Notes under the pieces: generated by a model
Told to the model about the DNA's origin: nothing
Seen by the model: only the letters and a program-made list of their open reading frames with translations
The model's database searches: none
Program-made: the position numbers and the translations under genes
Shown: positions 44,199-53,862 of the stretch, piece by piece
Layout: each line of letters opens with the position of its first letter
How positions within the stretch are numbered: position 1 is the first letter of the stretch
Assembly: GCF_021497505.1 (NCBI RefSeq)
Contig: NZ_CP069349.1
Coordinates: 397,861 to 461,860 of the forward strand
Direction: 5' to 3'
DNA: 64,000 nt
Source of the DNA: Turicibacter sp. TJ11
Lineage (GTDB): Bacteria; Bacillota_I; Bacilli_A; MOL361; Turicibacteraceae

Positions 44199-44840
44199 CT
44201 AGACTAGTTTTTGTTCGTCAAGCCTTTTAGTTTTCTGTTCACATTGAAGTATAATATTAGACATTAAATAAGAACTAATTAATGCTGTGATTCCCATGCC
44301 AAAGATAATAAGTGGTGTGAAAATAAATATAATTGTATAAATAATGATAAAATGAATGAAAGTGATAACAGAGCTACATATTAAAAAACGAAGTCCAATT
44401 ATTAAAGCATTTTTAAATACATAGAGTGTTTTATTTTCAAATTTAGAAATTAATGGATAAATATAAAGGCTAATGAGAAGATAAGCTACACAAGCTACGA
44501 AATACGAGGCTAATAGGATGGTCCAAAAAATATTATCTAGACCTTTATGATATAAAATGTAACCATCAATTAAAAGAAGAGTACCTAAAAGTGTTAAAAT
44601 TATCCAAACAGAAGTACTTTGTTTAAAATTTTGTTTAAAAGATTTAATGAAATCTTTAGTAAGATTACCTTCTTCATTACGAACAATTTTTAGTGAGACA
44701 CTATATAAAGCTGTCGTTGAGGCTCCGATAGTAAAGATAGGAATTGAAAATATAAACCATAAAATATTTAAATAAGCACTGTAGCAGATGTTTGTGAGTG
44801 CTTTTGAAACAGGACTGTTATACTCGAATAGATTACCCAT
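44199..44840 (-). CDS. YesL-family (DUF624) membrane protein
   Basis: A 213-residue membrane protein with five or six helices. The start GNLFEYNSPVSKALTNICYS and NILWFIFSIPIFTIGASTTALY are YesL hallmarks. YesL proteins accompany LplB/YtcP-type sugar ABC transporters in Firmicutes; their role is not proven. It lies 25 bases after the LacI gene on the same strand and 22 before the anchored protein gene. Confidence 0.9.
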   Translation of the reverse strand: MGNLFEYNSPVSKALTNICYSAYLNILWFIFSIPIFTIGASTTALYSVSLKIVRNEEGNLTKDFIKSFKQNFKQSTSVWIILTLLGTLLLIDGYILYHKGLDNIFWTILLASYFVACVAYLLISLYIYPLISKFENKTLYVFKNALIIGLRFLICSSVITFIHFIIIYTIIFIFTPLIIFGMGITALISSYLMSNIILQCEQKTKRLDEQKLV

Positions 44841-44865
44841 GAAAAATCTCTCCTTTTTAATCTCA

Positions 44866-45933
44866 TTAGTGATTTGTTGATTCTCTAAGTATGAGTGTTG
44901 TTTCGGTATACATCTTACGGTAATTTAAAGTAGGTTCTTTAATTCTTGAAAATAGTAGTTCAGCAGCACAAACCCCCATTATTTGACTGTGGATATGAAT
45001 AGTTGTTAGTGGAGGAGATATAATCTTTGATTCAGGAGAATTATCAAATCCACATAAAAGAACATCATCGGGAACCTTATAGCCTTTAATTTTTAAAACG
45101 CTAATAACATCTAATGCAATAAAATCATTTGCACATATAAATAAATCAGGTAACTCATCTAAATTATCAAGGCAATTGTGCAAGTATTCCAAATATGAAC
45201 TTTGTGTTTGAAGCGATTTATCTACCTTATGATTTGTGAAACAGAATTTATCATAATACTCTATATTATGAAACAATAGACCATTACGAAATGCTAGGTA
45301 GCGTTCATAGAAAGATTGACAGTGATTAATTTCTCCAATGAAACCTATTTTTCTTTTGCCACGATGAACCATTTCTGAAATAAGTTGTTGAATTCCTGAT
45401 GTGTTTTCCATATATAAAAAATCGGAATTAATAGGATTTGATGTTAGAACATGTGAATCTACGAATAAGATAGGGATATTTAAATTACTAATCATATGAT
45501 TATAATCTTTATCAAACATTTCAAAACAAATAATCCCAGCACAAGTATGTTTGTTAAAAGAAGAGGGAAGTTTTAATGAGCTTAATTCTTCAGGTAAAAC
45601 TCTGATGATTGTAAGCGTATAATTTAATTGTGATAATTCACGTTGAAATTTATCAAGCATTAATGATGCAAAGTGTGAATTATTTAAGAAGGTGGATGTT
45701 AATAAAATGATTTCACTTTTTTTTATAGAATTAGAAACTAGAGCGTTGAAATTATTAAAGTTTGAAAATTCTGCGATTGAAAATTGTTTATATCCCATTT
45801 CTATAGCTTTTTGCATAACTTTTTCTCTAGTTGCTTCTGCTATAACTCCAGTATTATTAAGTGCTTTAGAAACAGTATTTCTAGAAATACCTAAAGCATC
45901 AGCAATATCTTGAATTGTTACTCTATTTGACAT
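44866..45933 (-). CDS. LacI-family transcriptional regulator
   Basis: A 355-residue repressor with an N-terminal HTH (VTIQDIADALGISRNTVSKALNN) and a sugar-binding core (CAGIICFEMF, KRKIGFIGEI, DLFICANDFIALDVI, DVLLCGFDNSPESKIISPPLTT). It is divergent from the permease operon, with the promoter region between, and most likely controls the GH32 cassette in response to a fructoside. AGGAGG lies before its start. Confidence 0.92.
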   Translation of the reverse strand: MSNRVTIQDIADALGISRNTVSKALNNTGVIAEATREKVMQKAIEMGYKQFSIAEFSNFNNFNALVSNSIKKSEIILLTSTFLNNSHFASLMLDKFQRELSQLNYTLTIIRVLPEELSSLKLPSSFNKHTCAGIICFEMFDKDYNHMISNLNIPILFVDSHVLTSNPINSDFLYMENTSGIQQLISEMVHRGKRKIGFIGEINHCQSFYERYLAFRNGLLFHNIEYYDKFCFTNHKVDKSLQTQSSYLEYLHNCLDNLDELPDLFICANDFIALDVISVLKIKGYKVPDDVLLCGFDNSPESKIISPPLTTIHIHSQIMGVCAAELLFSRIKEPTLNYRKMYTETTLILRESTNH

Positions 45934-45950
45934 ATATCCTCCTTATTTTT

Positions 45951-45984
45951 ATCATTCTAATATTGATATTTTTATCAGAATGAT
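45951..45984 (-). repeat. Inverted repeat in the lacI leader
   Basis: Eight-base arms atcattct / agaatgat, 18-nt AT-rich spacer, just upstream of the regulator gene. Operator or leader structure. Confidence 0.4.
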
Positions 45985-46328
45985 TTTTATATTTATATAA
46001 GTAGTGAAATATATTTCATAATCTCAGAATCAGGTTTATCCTATCAATTTTTTTGACAGAAAGATCAACCATTGTCATGCTAAAATTTTCTCAGTGATGA
46101 AAACTTATAAGGACTTATATATTTAGGTTTAGTGAATGATAGGGTATCGGAAAAATATAGAAATATATATAAGTATTATAATATACGAATAAAAAATAGT
46201 CAATTGCACAATGTTTTCGCTTTATAATGTAACAAAAAATGTGCAAACGACAAAAGATGATTTGTGCAATTAATGGTTTTGTAGATGTAATATTTGGGAT
46301 ATTTTTTGGTTAAAAATAACAATGTTTA
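45985..46328. other. Divergent intergenic region of the sugar cassette
   Basis: About 340 AT-rich bases between the lacI leader and the permease promoter. It should hold the lacI promoter, which I cannot place. No gene seen. Confidence 0.5.
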
Positions 46329-46377
46329 TTGACAATGTGTAAAAACACTGATATAAATACTAATGTAAACGGTTGTA
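46329..46377 (+). promoter_or_regulatory. Promoter and cre-like operator of the permease operon
   Basis: TTGACA (46329-46334), 17-base spacer, TATAAA (46352-46357). A cre/LacI-like TGTAAACGGTTGTA (46364-46377, two mismatches to cre) covers the predicted start, so CcpA or the local LacI protein would block transcription. Confidence 0.75.
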
Positions 46378-46433
46378 GTGTTACGTTTGTAAAAGTATTG
46401 TGGAGTGAATTAATTTTAGAAAGGAGAAGAGTC

Positions 46434-47402
46434 ATGGAAAATAGCGCACATGTTTTGGGAAATAACCAAGTGAAAAAGCGTGGTAGACAACTGAAAAAGC
46501 GTTGTAGATCAAAAGAAACAATATTATATATAAAATCCCACTGGCAGTTATATGTGATATTTCTTTTACCAGCTTTATTATTAACATTGGTATTTAAATA
46601 TTTACCAATGGGGGGGGTATTAATTGCATTTCAAGATTATAATCCGATAAAGGGGATATTGGGAAGTGAATTTGTTGGTTTTGAACACTTCATAAGATTT
46701 ATGAAATCTCCAGATTTCATTTTATATCTAGTTAATACCTTAAAGTTGAGTATATATGGCCTACTATGGGGGTTCCCAGTACCTATTATCTTAGCTTTCC
46801 TATTAAATCGGATTAGTAGTTCTAAAATAAGACAAAAAGTTCAATTGGTATTATATTTACCTAATTTCATATCTGTTATCGTATTGTGCGGTATTATACG
46901 AATATTATTATCAGTAAATGGGCCGCTTAATTTATTCTTTAATACAGATATAGACTTTATGACTATGCCCTCAGCATTTCGTACAATTTATATTGCCTCA
47001 GGTATTTGGCAAACTGCTGGATGGGCTTCGATTATGTACACGGCTGCACTTTCGAATGCAAGTAAAGAGTTGAAGGAAGCGGCGATTATCGATGGAGCTA
47101 ATATTTTTCAACAAATTAAGGCTGTTGAATGGCCAGCGATTAAAGATATCGTTGTGATTCAATTTATCTTAGCAGCAGGAAATGTTATGAGTATCGGCTT
47201 TGAAAAAGCATATGCGCTGCAAACAGATTTAAACTTACAAGCTTCTGAAATAATATCTACATATGTTTATAAAATCGGATTGCTACAGGGTGATTATGGA
47301 TTCTCAACAGCAGTAGGATTATTTAATACAGTAATTAATATTATTTTATTAGTTTTAGTGAATAAAATTATTGCTAAAATGAATGACGGAAAAGGATTGT
47401 AG
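46434..47402 (+). CDS. Sugar ABC permease, LplB type
   Basis: A 322-residue inner membrane permease with six helices and the ABC contact motif EAAIIDGANIFQQI. The basic N-terminus (KKRGRQLKKR) precedes the first helix (YVIFLLPALLLTLVFKYLPM). I start at the ATG at 46434, after AAAGGAGAAG; the frame opens further upstream but that part holds the promoter. It pairs with the YtcP-like permease 9 bases on. Imports an oligosaccharide, probably a fructo-oligosaccharide given the GH32 gene. Confidence 0.9.
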   Translation: MENSAHVLGNNQVKKRGRQLKKRCRSKETILYIKSHWQLYVIFLLPALLLTLVFKYLPMGGVLIAFQDYNPIKGILGSEFVGFEHFIRFMKSPDFILYLVNTLKLSIYGLLWGFPVPIILAFLLNRISSSKIRQKVQLVLYLPNFISVIVLCGIIRILLSVNGPLNLFFNTDIDFMTMPSAFRTIYIASGIWQTAGWASIMYTAALSNASKELKEAAIIDGANIFQQIKAVEWPAIKDIVVIQFILAAGNVMSIGFEKAYALQTDLNLQASEIISTYVYKIGLLQGDYGFSTAVGLFNTVINIILLVLVNKIIAKMNDGKGL

Positions 47403-47411
47403 GTGAATAGT

Positions 47412-48311
47412 ATGGAGAGGATAAAAAAATTTCATAAGCTATGTGTTAGTGATAAGTTATTTTTACTGCTATCGTTTTTGGTATTGGGGTTATTTTTATT
47501 AGCTATTATAGTACCTGTATTATATATTATCTTTGCATCATTTGTTGATCCAGTAACTTTACAAAATCAAGGAATTACTTTTGATTTCAGTAAATGGACC
47601 TTAACAGCATATGAAAGGGTAATTGATAATGCATCAATTTGGACAGGATTTAAAAATGCTATTATTTACTCAGTGTTATTTACTGTCATTTCGGTTATAG
47701 TGACGTTGCTAGCGGCTTATCCTATGTCAAGAGAAGATTTTAAAGGTAGAAAGATTTTTAATCTAATATTTATGATTACAATGTTTTTCGGGGGAGGATT
47801 AATTCCAACATATTTATTAATAAGTGATCTAGGATTATTAGATTCAATTTGGGCCATAATTTTGCCAGGGGCTTTTAGCGTATGGAATATGATTATTGCT
47901 AGAACGTATTATAAAGGTATTCCAAGTGAGTTAAGAGAAGCTGCAGAAGTAGATGGTGCTAATGAATTAGTCTATTTCTTTAAAATCTTATTACCAGTTT
48001 GTTTTCCAATTATTGCAGTATTATCATTGTGGCAATTTGTTGGAATGTGGAATAGTTATTTTGATGCAATGATTTATTTAAATGATGCATCTAAGCAACC
48101 ATTACAACTTGTATTGCGCTCGATATTAATTCAAAATCAACCTGAGTCTGGAATGATTTCAGATATACAAAGTACGGCTGAAAGAGCTCAGCTAGCGGAG
48201 TTATTAAAATATTCTACAATTATTATTTCGAGTTTACCCTTAATTGTGATGTATCCATTTTTCCAAAAATATTTTGATGGAGAAATCATGTTAGGATCGA
48301 TTAAAGGGTAA
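47412..48311 (+). CDS. Sugar ABC permease, YtcP/AraQ type
   Basis: A 299-residue second permease with six helices. Motif EAAEVDGANELVYFFKILLP is the ATPase docking loop. MTMFFGGGLIPTYLL is typical of the YtcP branch. I use the ATG at 47412 (AGGTG before it) and not the GTG at 47403. No ATPase gene accompanies the pair, so a shared MsmK-like ATPase elsewhere would be needed. Confidence 0.9.
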   Translation: MERIKKFHKLCVSDKLFLLLSFLVLGLFLLAIIVPVLYIIFASFVDPVTLQNQGITFDFSKWTLTAYERVIDNASIWTGFKNAIIYSVLFTVISVIVTLLAAYPMSREDFKGRKIFNLIFMITMFFGGGLIPTYLLISDLGLLDSIWAIILPGAFSVWNMIIARTYYKGIPSELREAAEVDGANELVYFFKILLPVCFPIIAVLSLWQFVGMWNSYFDAMIYLNDASKQPLQLVLRSILIQNQPESGMISDIQSTAERAQLAELLKYSTIIISSLPLIVMYPFFQKYFDGEIMLGSIKG

Positions 48312-48342
48312 TATAAAATACAAAATTTATGGAGGGGAAAAA

Positions 48343-50004
48343 ATGAAATGTAGAACAGTTATGCAGGGAATTAGTCTTTTTTTAGCGTCATCTATAGCCT
48401 TAGTCGGTTGTAGTGGGAATAAAGTAGAGTTAAGAAGTCAAACGGATTTTCAAGAGGTTGATGTAGCAACTCTGCAATTTCCTTTACAAGAAACGACGAC
48501 TATCAAAGGAATGACAACGTTTCCAGCTAATACGGAATCTAATCCAAATAACCGCACAATTTTTAAAAGGTTACAGGAGGCTACTAATGTAGAGGTGGAG
48601 TGGACAGCCATTCAATCAGATCAATGGGGAGATAAAATCACATTAGCAATGTCAGATGTTAATACATTACCTGATTTTGTAATGAATGCAGGATTTTCTA
48701 CAAGTGATTTATTAAGATACGCACAACAAGGAGTTATTCTTCCATTAGAAGATTATATTGAAGCGTATATGCCGAACTTGAGTAATATATTAAATAAATA
48801 TCCAGAATATAGAACTATGATTACTGATTCAGAAGGACATATTTGGTCTCTACCTTGGATTGAGCAATTAGGTAGCGGGAAAAAAGCTATTCAAACAGTT
48901 GGAAATATGAGTTTTATTAATCAAAAATGGCTTGATTTCTTAAATTTAGAAATACCTGAAACGGTAGAGGAATTTGAAGAGATATTAATTGCCTTTAGAG
49001 ATAATGCGGAAGCTTTACAAAAAGAATTTAATATAGATGGAGATATTATTCCAATGTCTTGTATTATTAATGATGGTGATCAAGATCCTTCAATATTAAT
49101 TAATGGATTTGGGGAAGGATACGGCGATCCAGATAAAAGTAGACATATTGCAGTAACAGATAATCTAGAAGTCATTAGTACTGCTGTACAAGAGGGGTAC
49201 AAAGAAGGTATTCAATGGCTACATTCTTTATATGAGCAAGGTTTAATTGATGCAGAAGCGTTTACTCAAGACTGGTCTACATATGTCTCAAAAGGGAAAT
49301 CAGGACGTTATGGAGTTGCTTTTAGTTGGGATATTGCAAACATTGATAATCTTAATGATTGGGTTCCATTACCAGTTCTAACTGCTGATGTGACAAATTT
49401 AACAGCTCAAAATGGTTCATTTACTAGTGGTGTAGATGTTGGGCGTGCAGTAGTGACAGCTGCAGCTGGAAATCCAGCATTAGTATGTGCATATTTAGAT
49501 CAAATGTATGATCCATTTCAATCTCCACAAAACAATTGGGGAACTTATGGTGAAGATGATGAGTTTGATATCTTTGAATTAGGGAAAAATGCAGATGGTG
49601 AAGAAATGTTACAACATGCGCCTCTAGGTGATGCATCACCTGTTGAAGTTCGTGAAGCTGAGTCTGTTGGTGGCCCATTGGCTATTCTTGATGAGTATTA
49701 TGGTGTTTATGTTACTACACCAGCTGATGCACAATATCGTTTAGAGTGGATTGAAGAGTACTTTACACCAGATATGAATCATGAATATGTATATCCTGTA
49801 GTTTTTATGGATCAAGAAGATACTAAACGCTTAGCAAATCTTCAAACTGATTTGGAAAAATTAATGAATACTAAAAAAGCTGATTGGATTAAAAATGGTG
49901 TTACTGATGAAGAGTGGAGTCAGTACCTGAAAGATTTAGACGCTTATGGACTACAAGAATATTTAGAAATTCATCAAAAATATTTAGATGCAGCTTATGA
50001 ATAA
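48343..50004 (+). CDS. Extracellular sugar-binding lipoprotein
   Basis: A 553-residue solute-binding protein. Lipobox LVGC (Cys23) follows the signal peptide. Features: FPANTESNPNNRTIFKRL, then VEWTAIQSDQWGDKITLAM, the large two-lobe periplasmic-binding fold, and SLPWIEQLGSG. The size fits the LplA/LipO family that works with LplB/YtcP permeases. GGAGGGG precedes the ATG. It would bind the oligosaccharide outside the membrane and deliver it to the permeases. Confidence 0.9.
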   Translation: MKCRTVMQGISLFLASSIALVGCSGNKVELRSQTDFQEVDVATLQFPLQETTTIKGMTTFPANTESNPNNRTIFKRLQEATNVEVEWTAIQSDQWGDKITLAMSDVNTLPDFVMNAGFSTSDLLRYAQQGVILPLEDYIEAYMPNLSNILNKYPEYRTMITDSEGHIWSLPWIEQLGSGKKAIQTVGNMSFINQKWLDFLNLEIPETVEEFEEILIAFRDNAEALQKEFNIDGDIIPMSCIINDGDQDPSILINGFGEGYGDPDKSRHIAVTDNLEVISTAVQEGYKEGIQWLHSLYEQGLIDAEAFTQDWSTYVSKGKSGRYGVAFSWDIANIDNLNDWVPLPVLTADVTNLTAQNGSFTSGVDVGRAVVTAAAGNPALVCAYLDQMYDPFQSPQNNWGTYGEDDEFDIFELGKNADGEEMLQHAPLGDASPVEVREAESVGGPLAILDEYYGVYVTTPADAQYRLEWIEEYFTPDMNHEYVYPVVFMDQEDTKRLANLQTDLEKLMNTKKADWIKNGVTDEEWSQYLKDLDAYGLQEYLEIHQKYLDAAYE

Positions 50005-50053
50005 TTAGGATAATAACGTATCTCAATATGTCTGGGAAATGAGGATATCAAAT

Positions 50054-51526
50054 ATGAATATAATTTTAAATAAAGCTAGAGAGTATGAGATGAATCATGA
50101 GGGTGCAATTAAGCTACAAAAACCTGACTTTCATTTAGCATCACGAGTTGGGTGGATGAATGACCCTAATGGATTTAGTGTTTATAATAATGAATACCAT
50201 ATGTTCTATCAATATCACCCATATAGTGCTTCATGGGGACCGATGCATTGGGGACATGCTAAAAGTAAAGATTTGATTAATTGGGAGTATCTGCCTACGG
50301 CGTTAGCACCTGATCAAGAGTATGATCAATTTGGATGTTTTTCTGGAAGTGCTGTAACGTTAGATGATGGTAAGCACCTACTTATGTATACAGGTGTGAA
50401 AAAAGTAAAACTTCCAAATGGTGAGGAAACCGATATTCAAACACAATGTATTGCCATTGGAGATGGTGTTAATTACAAAAAACATCCAAATAATCCAGTT
50501 ATCACAGCAGATATGCTACCTGAAGGATGTAGTAAAGTAGATTTTAGAGATCCTAAGATATGGAGAAAAGAAGATGGTAGCTATTTATGCGTAGTAGGAA
50601 ATAGACCAGCAGATGGTAGTGGACAAGTTGTTCTATTTAGTAGTAAAAACGCAATTGATTGGAAATATGAAGATATTTTATCTTATAATGGAAATAGGCT
50701 AGGGAAAATGTGGGAGTGTCCTGATTTCTTTGAGTTGAATGAAAAAGGTGTATTATTAATTAGCCCACAAGATGTTTTACCACAAGGATATGAATATGGA
50801 GGTGGGAATGTAACGGCTTGCTTAATCGGTGATTTTGATAATGAGAACAATATCTTTAAAGAAGAAATTAATCATGCAATTGATTATGGGTTAGATTTCT
50901 ACGCTCCACAATCTGTTCTTACTGAGAGTCAAAGACGGATTATGGTAGGATGGATGGCAAATTGGGACACAAATGGTTTACAAAATCCAGGTAGAGAATG
51001 GTTTGGACAAATGAGTATACCAAGAGAACTACACGTTATAAATAATCGATTAATTCAAAACCCAGTTAAAGAAATTGAAAATTACCGAAAAAATAAGGTT
51101 GAATACAAAGATGTTACATTCAAAGGTAATAAAACATTTGAGGCTGTTAAAGGACGAAGAATTGATTTAGAAGTTATCCTTAAACCAAGTATCAACTGTG
51201 ATGAATTTTCAATTAAACTCGCACAAAATGAAGTATGCTATACTGAAATTAAATACGATGTGAAAAAATCCTTATTAACAATGGATAGAAAATTTTCGGG
51301 TTGTAGAAGAGCTGTTTTGAATGAAAAAAGTGCAATAGTACCATTAAAAGATGGTTTGTTAAAACTAAGGCTCATTTTAGATAAACAAAGTATTGAGACA
51401 TTTATTAATGATGGTGATAAAGCAATGACTATGTTAATCTTTACTGATTTAAATGCTGAGGGAATTTCATTTTTTAGCGATGAAGAGATAACGCTAAATC
51501 TTGTAAAATATGATTTAGTGAAATAA
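50054..51526 (+). CDS. Glycoside hydrolase family 32 beta-fructosidase
   Basis: A 490-residue enzyme that cuts beta-fructosides such as sucrose or inulin oligomers. The five-blade propeller motifs are WMNDPNG (nucleophile Asp37), WGHAKS, FRDPKIW (transition-state Asp) and WECPDFF (acid-base Glu). The C-terminal beta sandwich ends with LEVILK and LNLVKY strands. There is no signal peptide, so it works on imported sugar. The ATG at 50054 has GAGG 9 bases before it; an ATG at 50039 is less likely. Last gene of the cassette. Confidence 0.93.
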   Translation: MNIILNKAREYEMNHEGAIKLQKPDFHLASRVGWMNDPNGFSVYNNEYHMFYQYHPYSASWGPMHWGHAKSKDLINWEYLPTALAPDQEYDQFGCFSGSAVTLDDGKHLLMYTGVKKVKLPNGEETDIQTQCIAIGDGVNYKKHPNNPVITADMLPEGCSKVDFRDPKIWRKEDGSYLCVVGNRPADGSGQVVLFSSKNAIDWKYEDILSYNGNRLGKMWECPDFFELNEKGVLLISPQDVLPQGYEYGGGNVTACLIGDFDNENNIFKEEINHAIDYGLDFYAPQSVLTESQRRIMVGWMANWDTNGLQNPGREWFGQMSIPRELHVINNRLIQNPVKEIENYRKNKVEYKDVTFKGNKTFEAVKGRRIDLEVILKPSINCDEFSIKLAQNEVCYTEIKYDVKKSLLTMDRKFSGCRRAVLNEKSAIVPLKDGLLKLRLILDKQSIETFINDGDKAMTMLIFTDLNAEGISFFSDEEITLNLVKYDLVK

Positions 51527-51814
51527 TTAAAGATTAATTTTTTTAGACTAACGAATTGTTAATACAACTGTGACACTTTCTCATGAAATAGCTCGACTCC
51601 TATCAAAGAGGGATACCACTTCGTGGGGAGGTGATCTATGCAGTTTTCCACCCTAAACATTTTTGTAGTCGATGATTAATGAGGCATTCTGCCTCATTAA
51701 TCTCTTCATTACTTCCTCTTTGCCAAGACGAATAGGCATTTGCGAAATAAACAGGAACTTTTAAATCAGCTTCTACTTTGGAATAACAAGCAAACGCTTT
51801 TCCTCAATCGAAAG

Positions 51815-52690
51815 TACGCCATATAAATATGTCTGTTTTGACCTCTAACTTTGAGCTATACTGTAGTTATCAAAGATAAGGAGGTCAATTTTTTATGAAA
51901 GAAAATCTTATTATAGTTCCAGTCACATTGAGTGAACCTAATTTAAAGTCTTAGTCAGCATCTACGACCGGTAAGGATATGCCTGCCTGTTACTTTAAAA
52001 TTAAGGATACTGAAGTCACGTTTTACAATGAGGAAATAAGAGTATATTTTAGATGAAGTTTTAATGGAGCTGTTTAAGTATGCTTGTTAATTTTACTACG
52101 ATTCAAAATATCTTTAAGCCCTACTAATGGGTGGAGGTATTTACTTCGTAAATGGTCGGTGATCTATTGTTTGTCGCCACAACGATATGCGTTGTGGGAA
52201 TGAGGGTTTAACTAATGTCCTCACTGATAAATATGATTTAGATTTGTTTAATCAGACTATCTTCTTATTTTGTGGGAGAAAAAAGATTGAGACAAAGCTT
52301 TATACTAGGATCGTGACGGATTTATGTTGTTATATATTAGAATCGAAAATGAAAATTTACAATGACCACAAAATCAAGATGTAAAACAGGTTGCTTATAC
52401 TAATGGAAATAAGCGGTTTTTTCGAGAAAATCTCTTATTTCTATTTTTTTATGATAACTTATACTAGTTGTAATGATAAACCTTTTTCAAAGTAGGCGAC
52501 TTGGATGACAGAACTTGAACAACAATTAATAGAAGGAAATAAAGCTTTATTCACTAAAAATCAATCACTCGCAGAAAAATTTCGCCAACTAACTGTGCAG
52601 AGTCAGTATATGAATAAAAAGAGATTTGAATCTTCTAGTGAGAAGACGAAGGTAGCTGATGCTCAAATTTTATTATTTTAATCCGATAAT
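51815..52690 (+). mobile_element. IS66-family remnant inside the second IS30
   Basis: Three broken IS66 genes in the usual order: TnpA-like (ATG 51895, stop after 19 codons, later KIKDTEVTFYNEE), TnpB-like (52160-52384), and TnpC N-terminus (from 52505: AEKFRQLTVQSQYMNKKRFE then SSSEKTK, TAA at about 52679). All are truncated. Confidence 0.7.
52187..52384 (+). pseudogene. IS66 TnpB remnant
   Basis: IVCRHNDMRCGNEGL and YDLDLFNQTIFLFCGRKK match the conserved TnpB (IS66 Orf2) core. The 3' half is lost. The full remnant begins slightly before the ATG at 52187. Confidence 0.75.
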
Positions 52691-52775
52691 GTTCAGAATT
52701 TGATGTGGTAACTTCTTTATGAGTTTTTTTATGGGTCACATACAATATTACAATCTATCTGATAAAAATTAAGTA

Positions 52776-52837
52776 ATGGCGTCAAAAAGACAAATAAGTA
52801 ATATAATAAAAGATAGTAATAATTAAAAGAGGTATAA
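52776..52837 (+). other. Orphan promoter/leader fragment resembling the dbpA leader
   Basis: gcgtcaaaaaga..., TATAAT(AAAAG) and aattaaaagaggta correspond in order to 59868-59924 just before the DbpA gene. It breaks off where the IS1182 transposase begins, so it is probably a displaced leader without its gene. Confidence 0.55.
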
Positions 52838-53750
52838 GACTTCTTTCACTTCAATGCCGTTCTTTTTTGATTTTTCTACTAATGTCTCTAAATACTTTCC
52901 ATAACTTCACCCGTTGTCACTTCAATTGCCGTAATGAGACGCTCCTCAGTGATGGCAACATGTGATTTATATCCGGCAAACGCCTCAGTTTTAGACTTAT
53001 ACCCCATTTTAGCTTCTGGATCTGAAAGAGAGAGAATCGTTTGATAGGTTTCATTTTTTAATAGATTTAAAGCCTTTTCTGTCGCCTTTTGGATGTTGAT
53101 ATTTTGACGGCTAGATTGACTTGAAAACTGAATCAATTCCTGCGTATCAGTGATTTCTTCTTCAAGTGAAGCTGTCGAAGGTAATTTAGGAGGAACTAAG
53201 CCTTTGAGTTCAGGTGCATAACGATAGAGCTGCTTGCGCATCGTTTTAGAAACTTCTCTTAAGATTTTAATCGGTGTTTTAACGGCATATTGGCTTCTTG
53301 TATGGGTGGCATCCATGATCAGTGTCCTTGATTGAATGAATCCCTTTTCGATGGCCTGACTCACCACTTCATGAAGTAATTCCTCTAAAATTTCTTCTTG
53401 ATTCAATCTTAACTTTCTGAATTTAGTTAATGAAGAGGGATGCATGAGTGGATCTTCGGGGTCTAAATTCAAAAAGTATTTATAAGCCATATTGACTTGA
53501 GCCTCTTGAATCACACGCTCATCCGACAGATTGTAAAGCATTTTAAGGAATAATAACTTAAACATGACTTCAGGAGAGTAGGCAGGTCTTCCGTAATCAA
53601 TCGAATAGTTCACGCCGAGTAGTGGAGTCACAAACGAAAAATCAATGTGTTCATGGATTAAACGTAACGGGTGATTTTTTGGAATAATTTTATCGTATAA
53701 GGATGTCCTTGAGAAAGATTTAATGATAATTGTTCAAAGTCTTTAATCAT
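52838..53750 (-). pseudogene. IS1182-family transposase, frameshifted and truncated
   Basis: The start MIKDFEQLSLNLS (ATG at 53750, GGAGG before it) shifts frame near YDKIIPKNHPLR. The main frame then runs MTPLLGVNYSIDYGRPAYSP ... KLLFLKMLYNLSDERVIQ ... MDATHTRSQYA ... AGYKSHVAITEERLI. A second frameshift is near 52890 (GKYLETLVEKSKKNG). The rest of the DDE domain is missing: homology ends at about 52838 against the leader fragment. Confidence 0.85.
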
Positions 53751-53802
53751 GGTGATCCTCCAAAGATGTCAATGATAGTAAAATTATATCATGTATAAGA
53801 AA

Positions 53803-53835
53803 AACCACTGAGACAATTCTTGCTTCAGTGGTTTC
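53803..53835. repeat. Hairpin near the IS1182 outer end
   Basis: Arms aaaccactga / tcagtggttt (13-nt spacer), A-rich left side. Could be the IS end or a terminator. Confidence 0.5.
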
Positions 53836-53862
53836 CATTTATTGTGATGTGTTTTTCAGTGA

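Larger units (their letters stand above)
51556..52753 (-). mobile_element. Second IS30-type copy, diverged and split
   Basis: Bases 51556-51810 match the left part of the first IS30 (about 80 percent by eye, one gap of about 75 bases), and 52705-52753 match its right end (GTGGTAACTTC, ATATTACAA). Between them lies an IS66 remnant. Same orientation as copy one, so the two flank the sugar cassette. Confidence 0.7.

Noticed and set aside
41003-52753. Active composite transposon
   Set aside because: Both IS30 transposases are broken, the two copies are clearly diverged, and the flanking bases show no matching target duplication.
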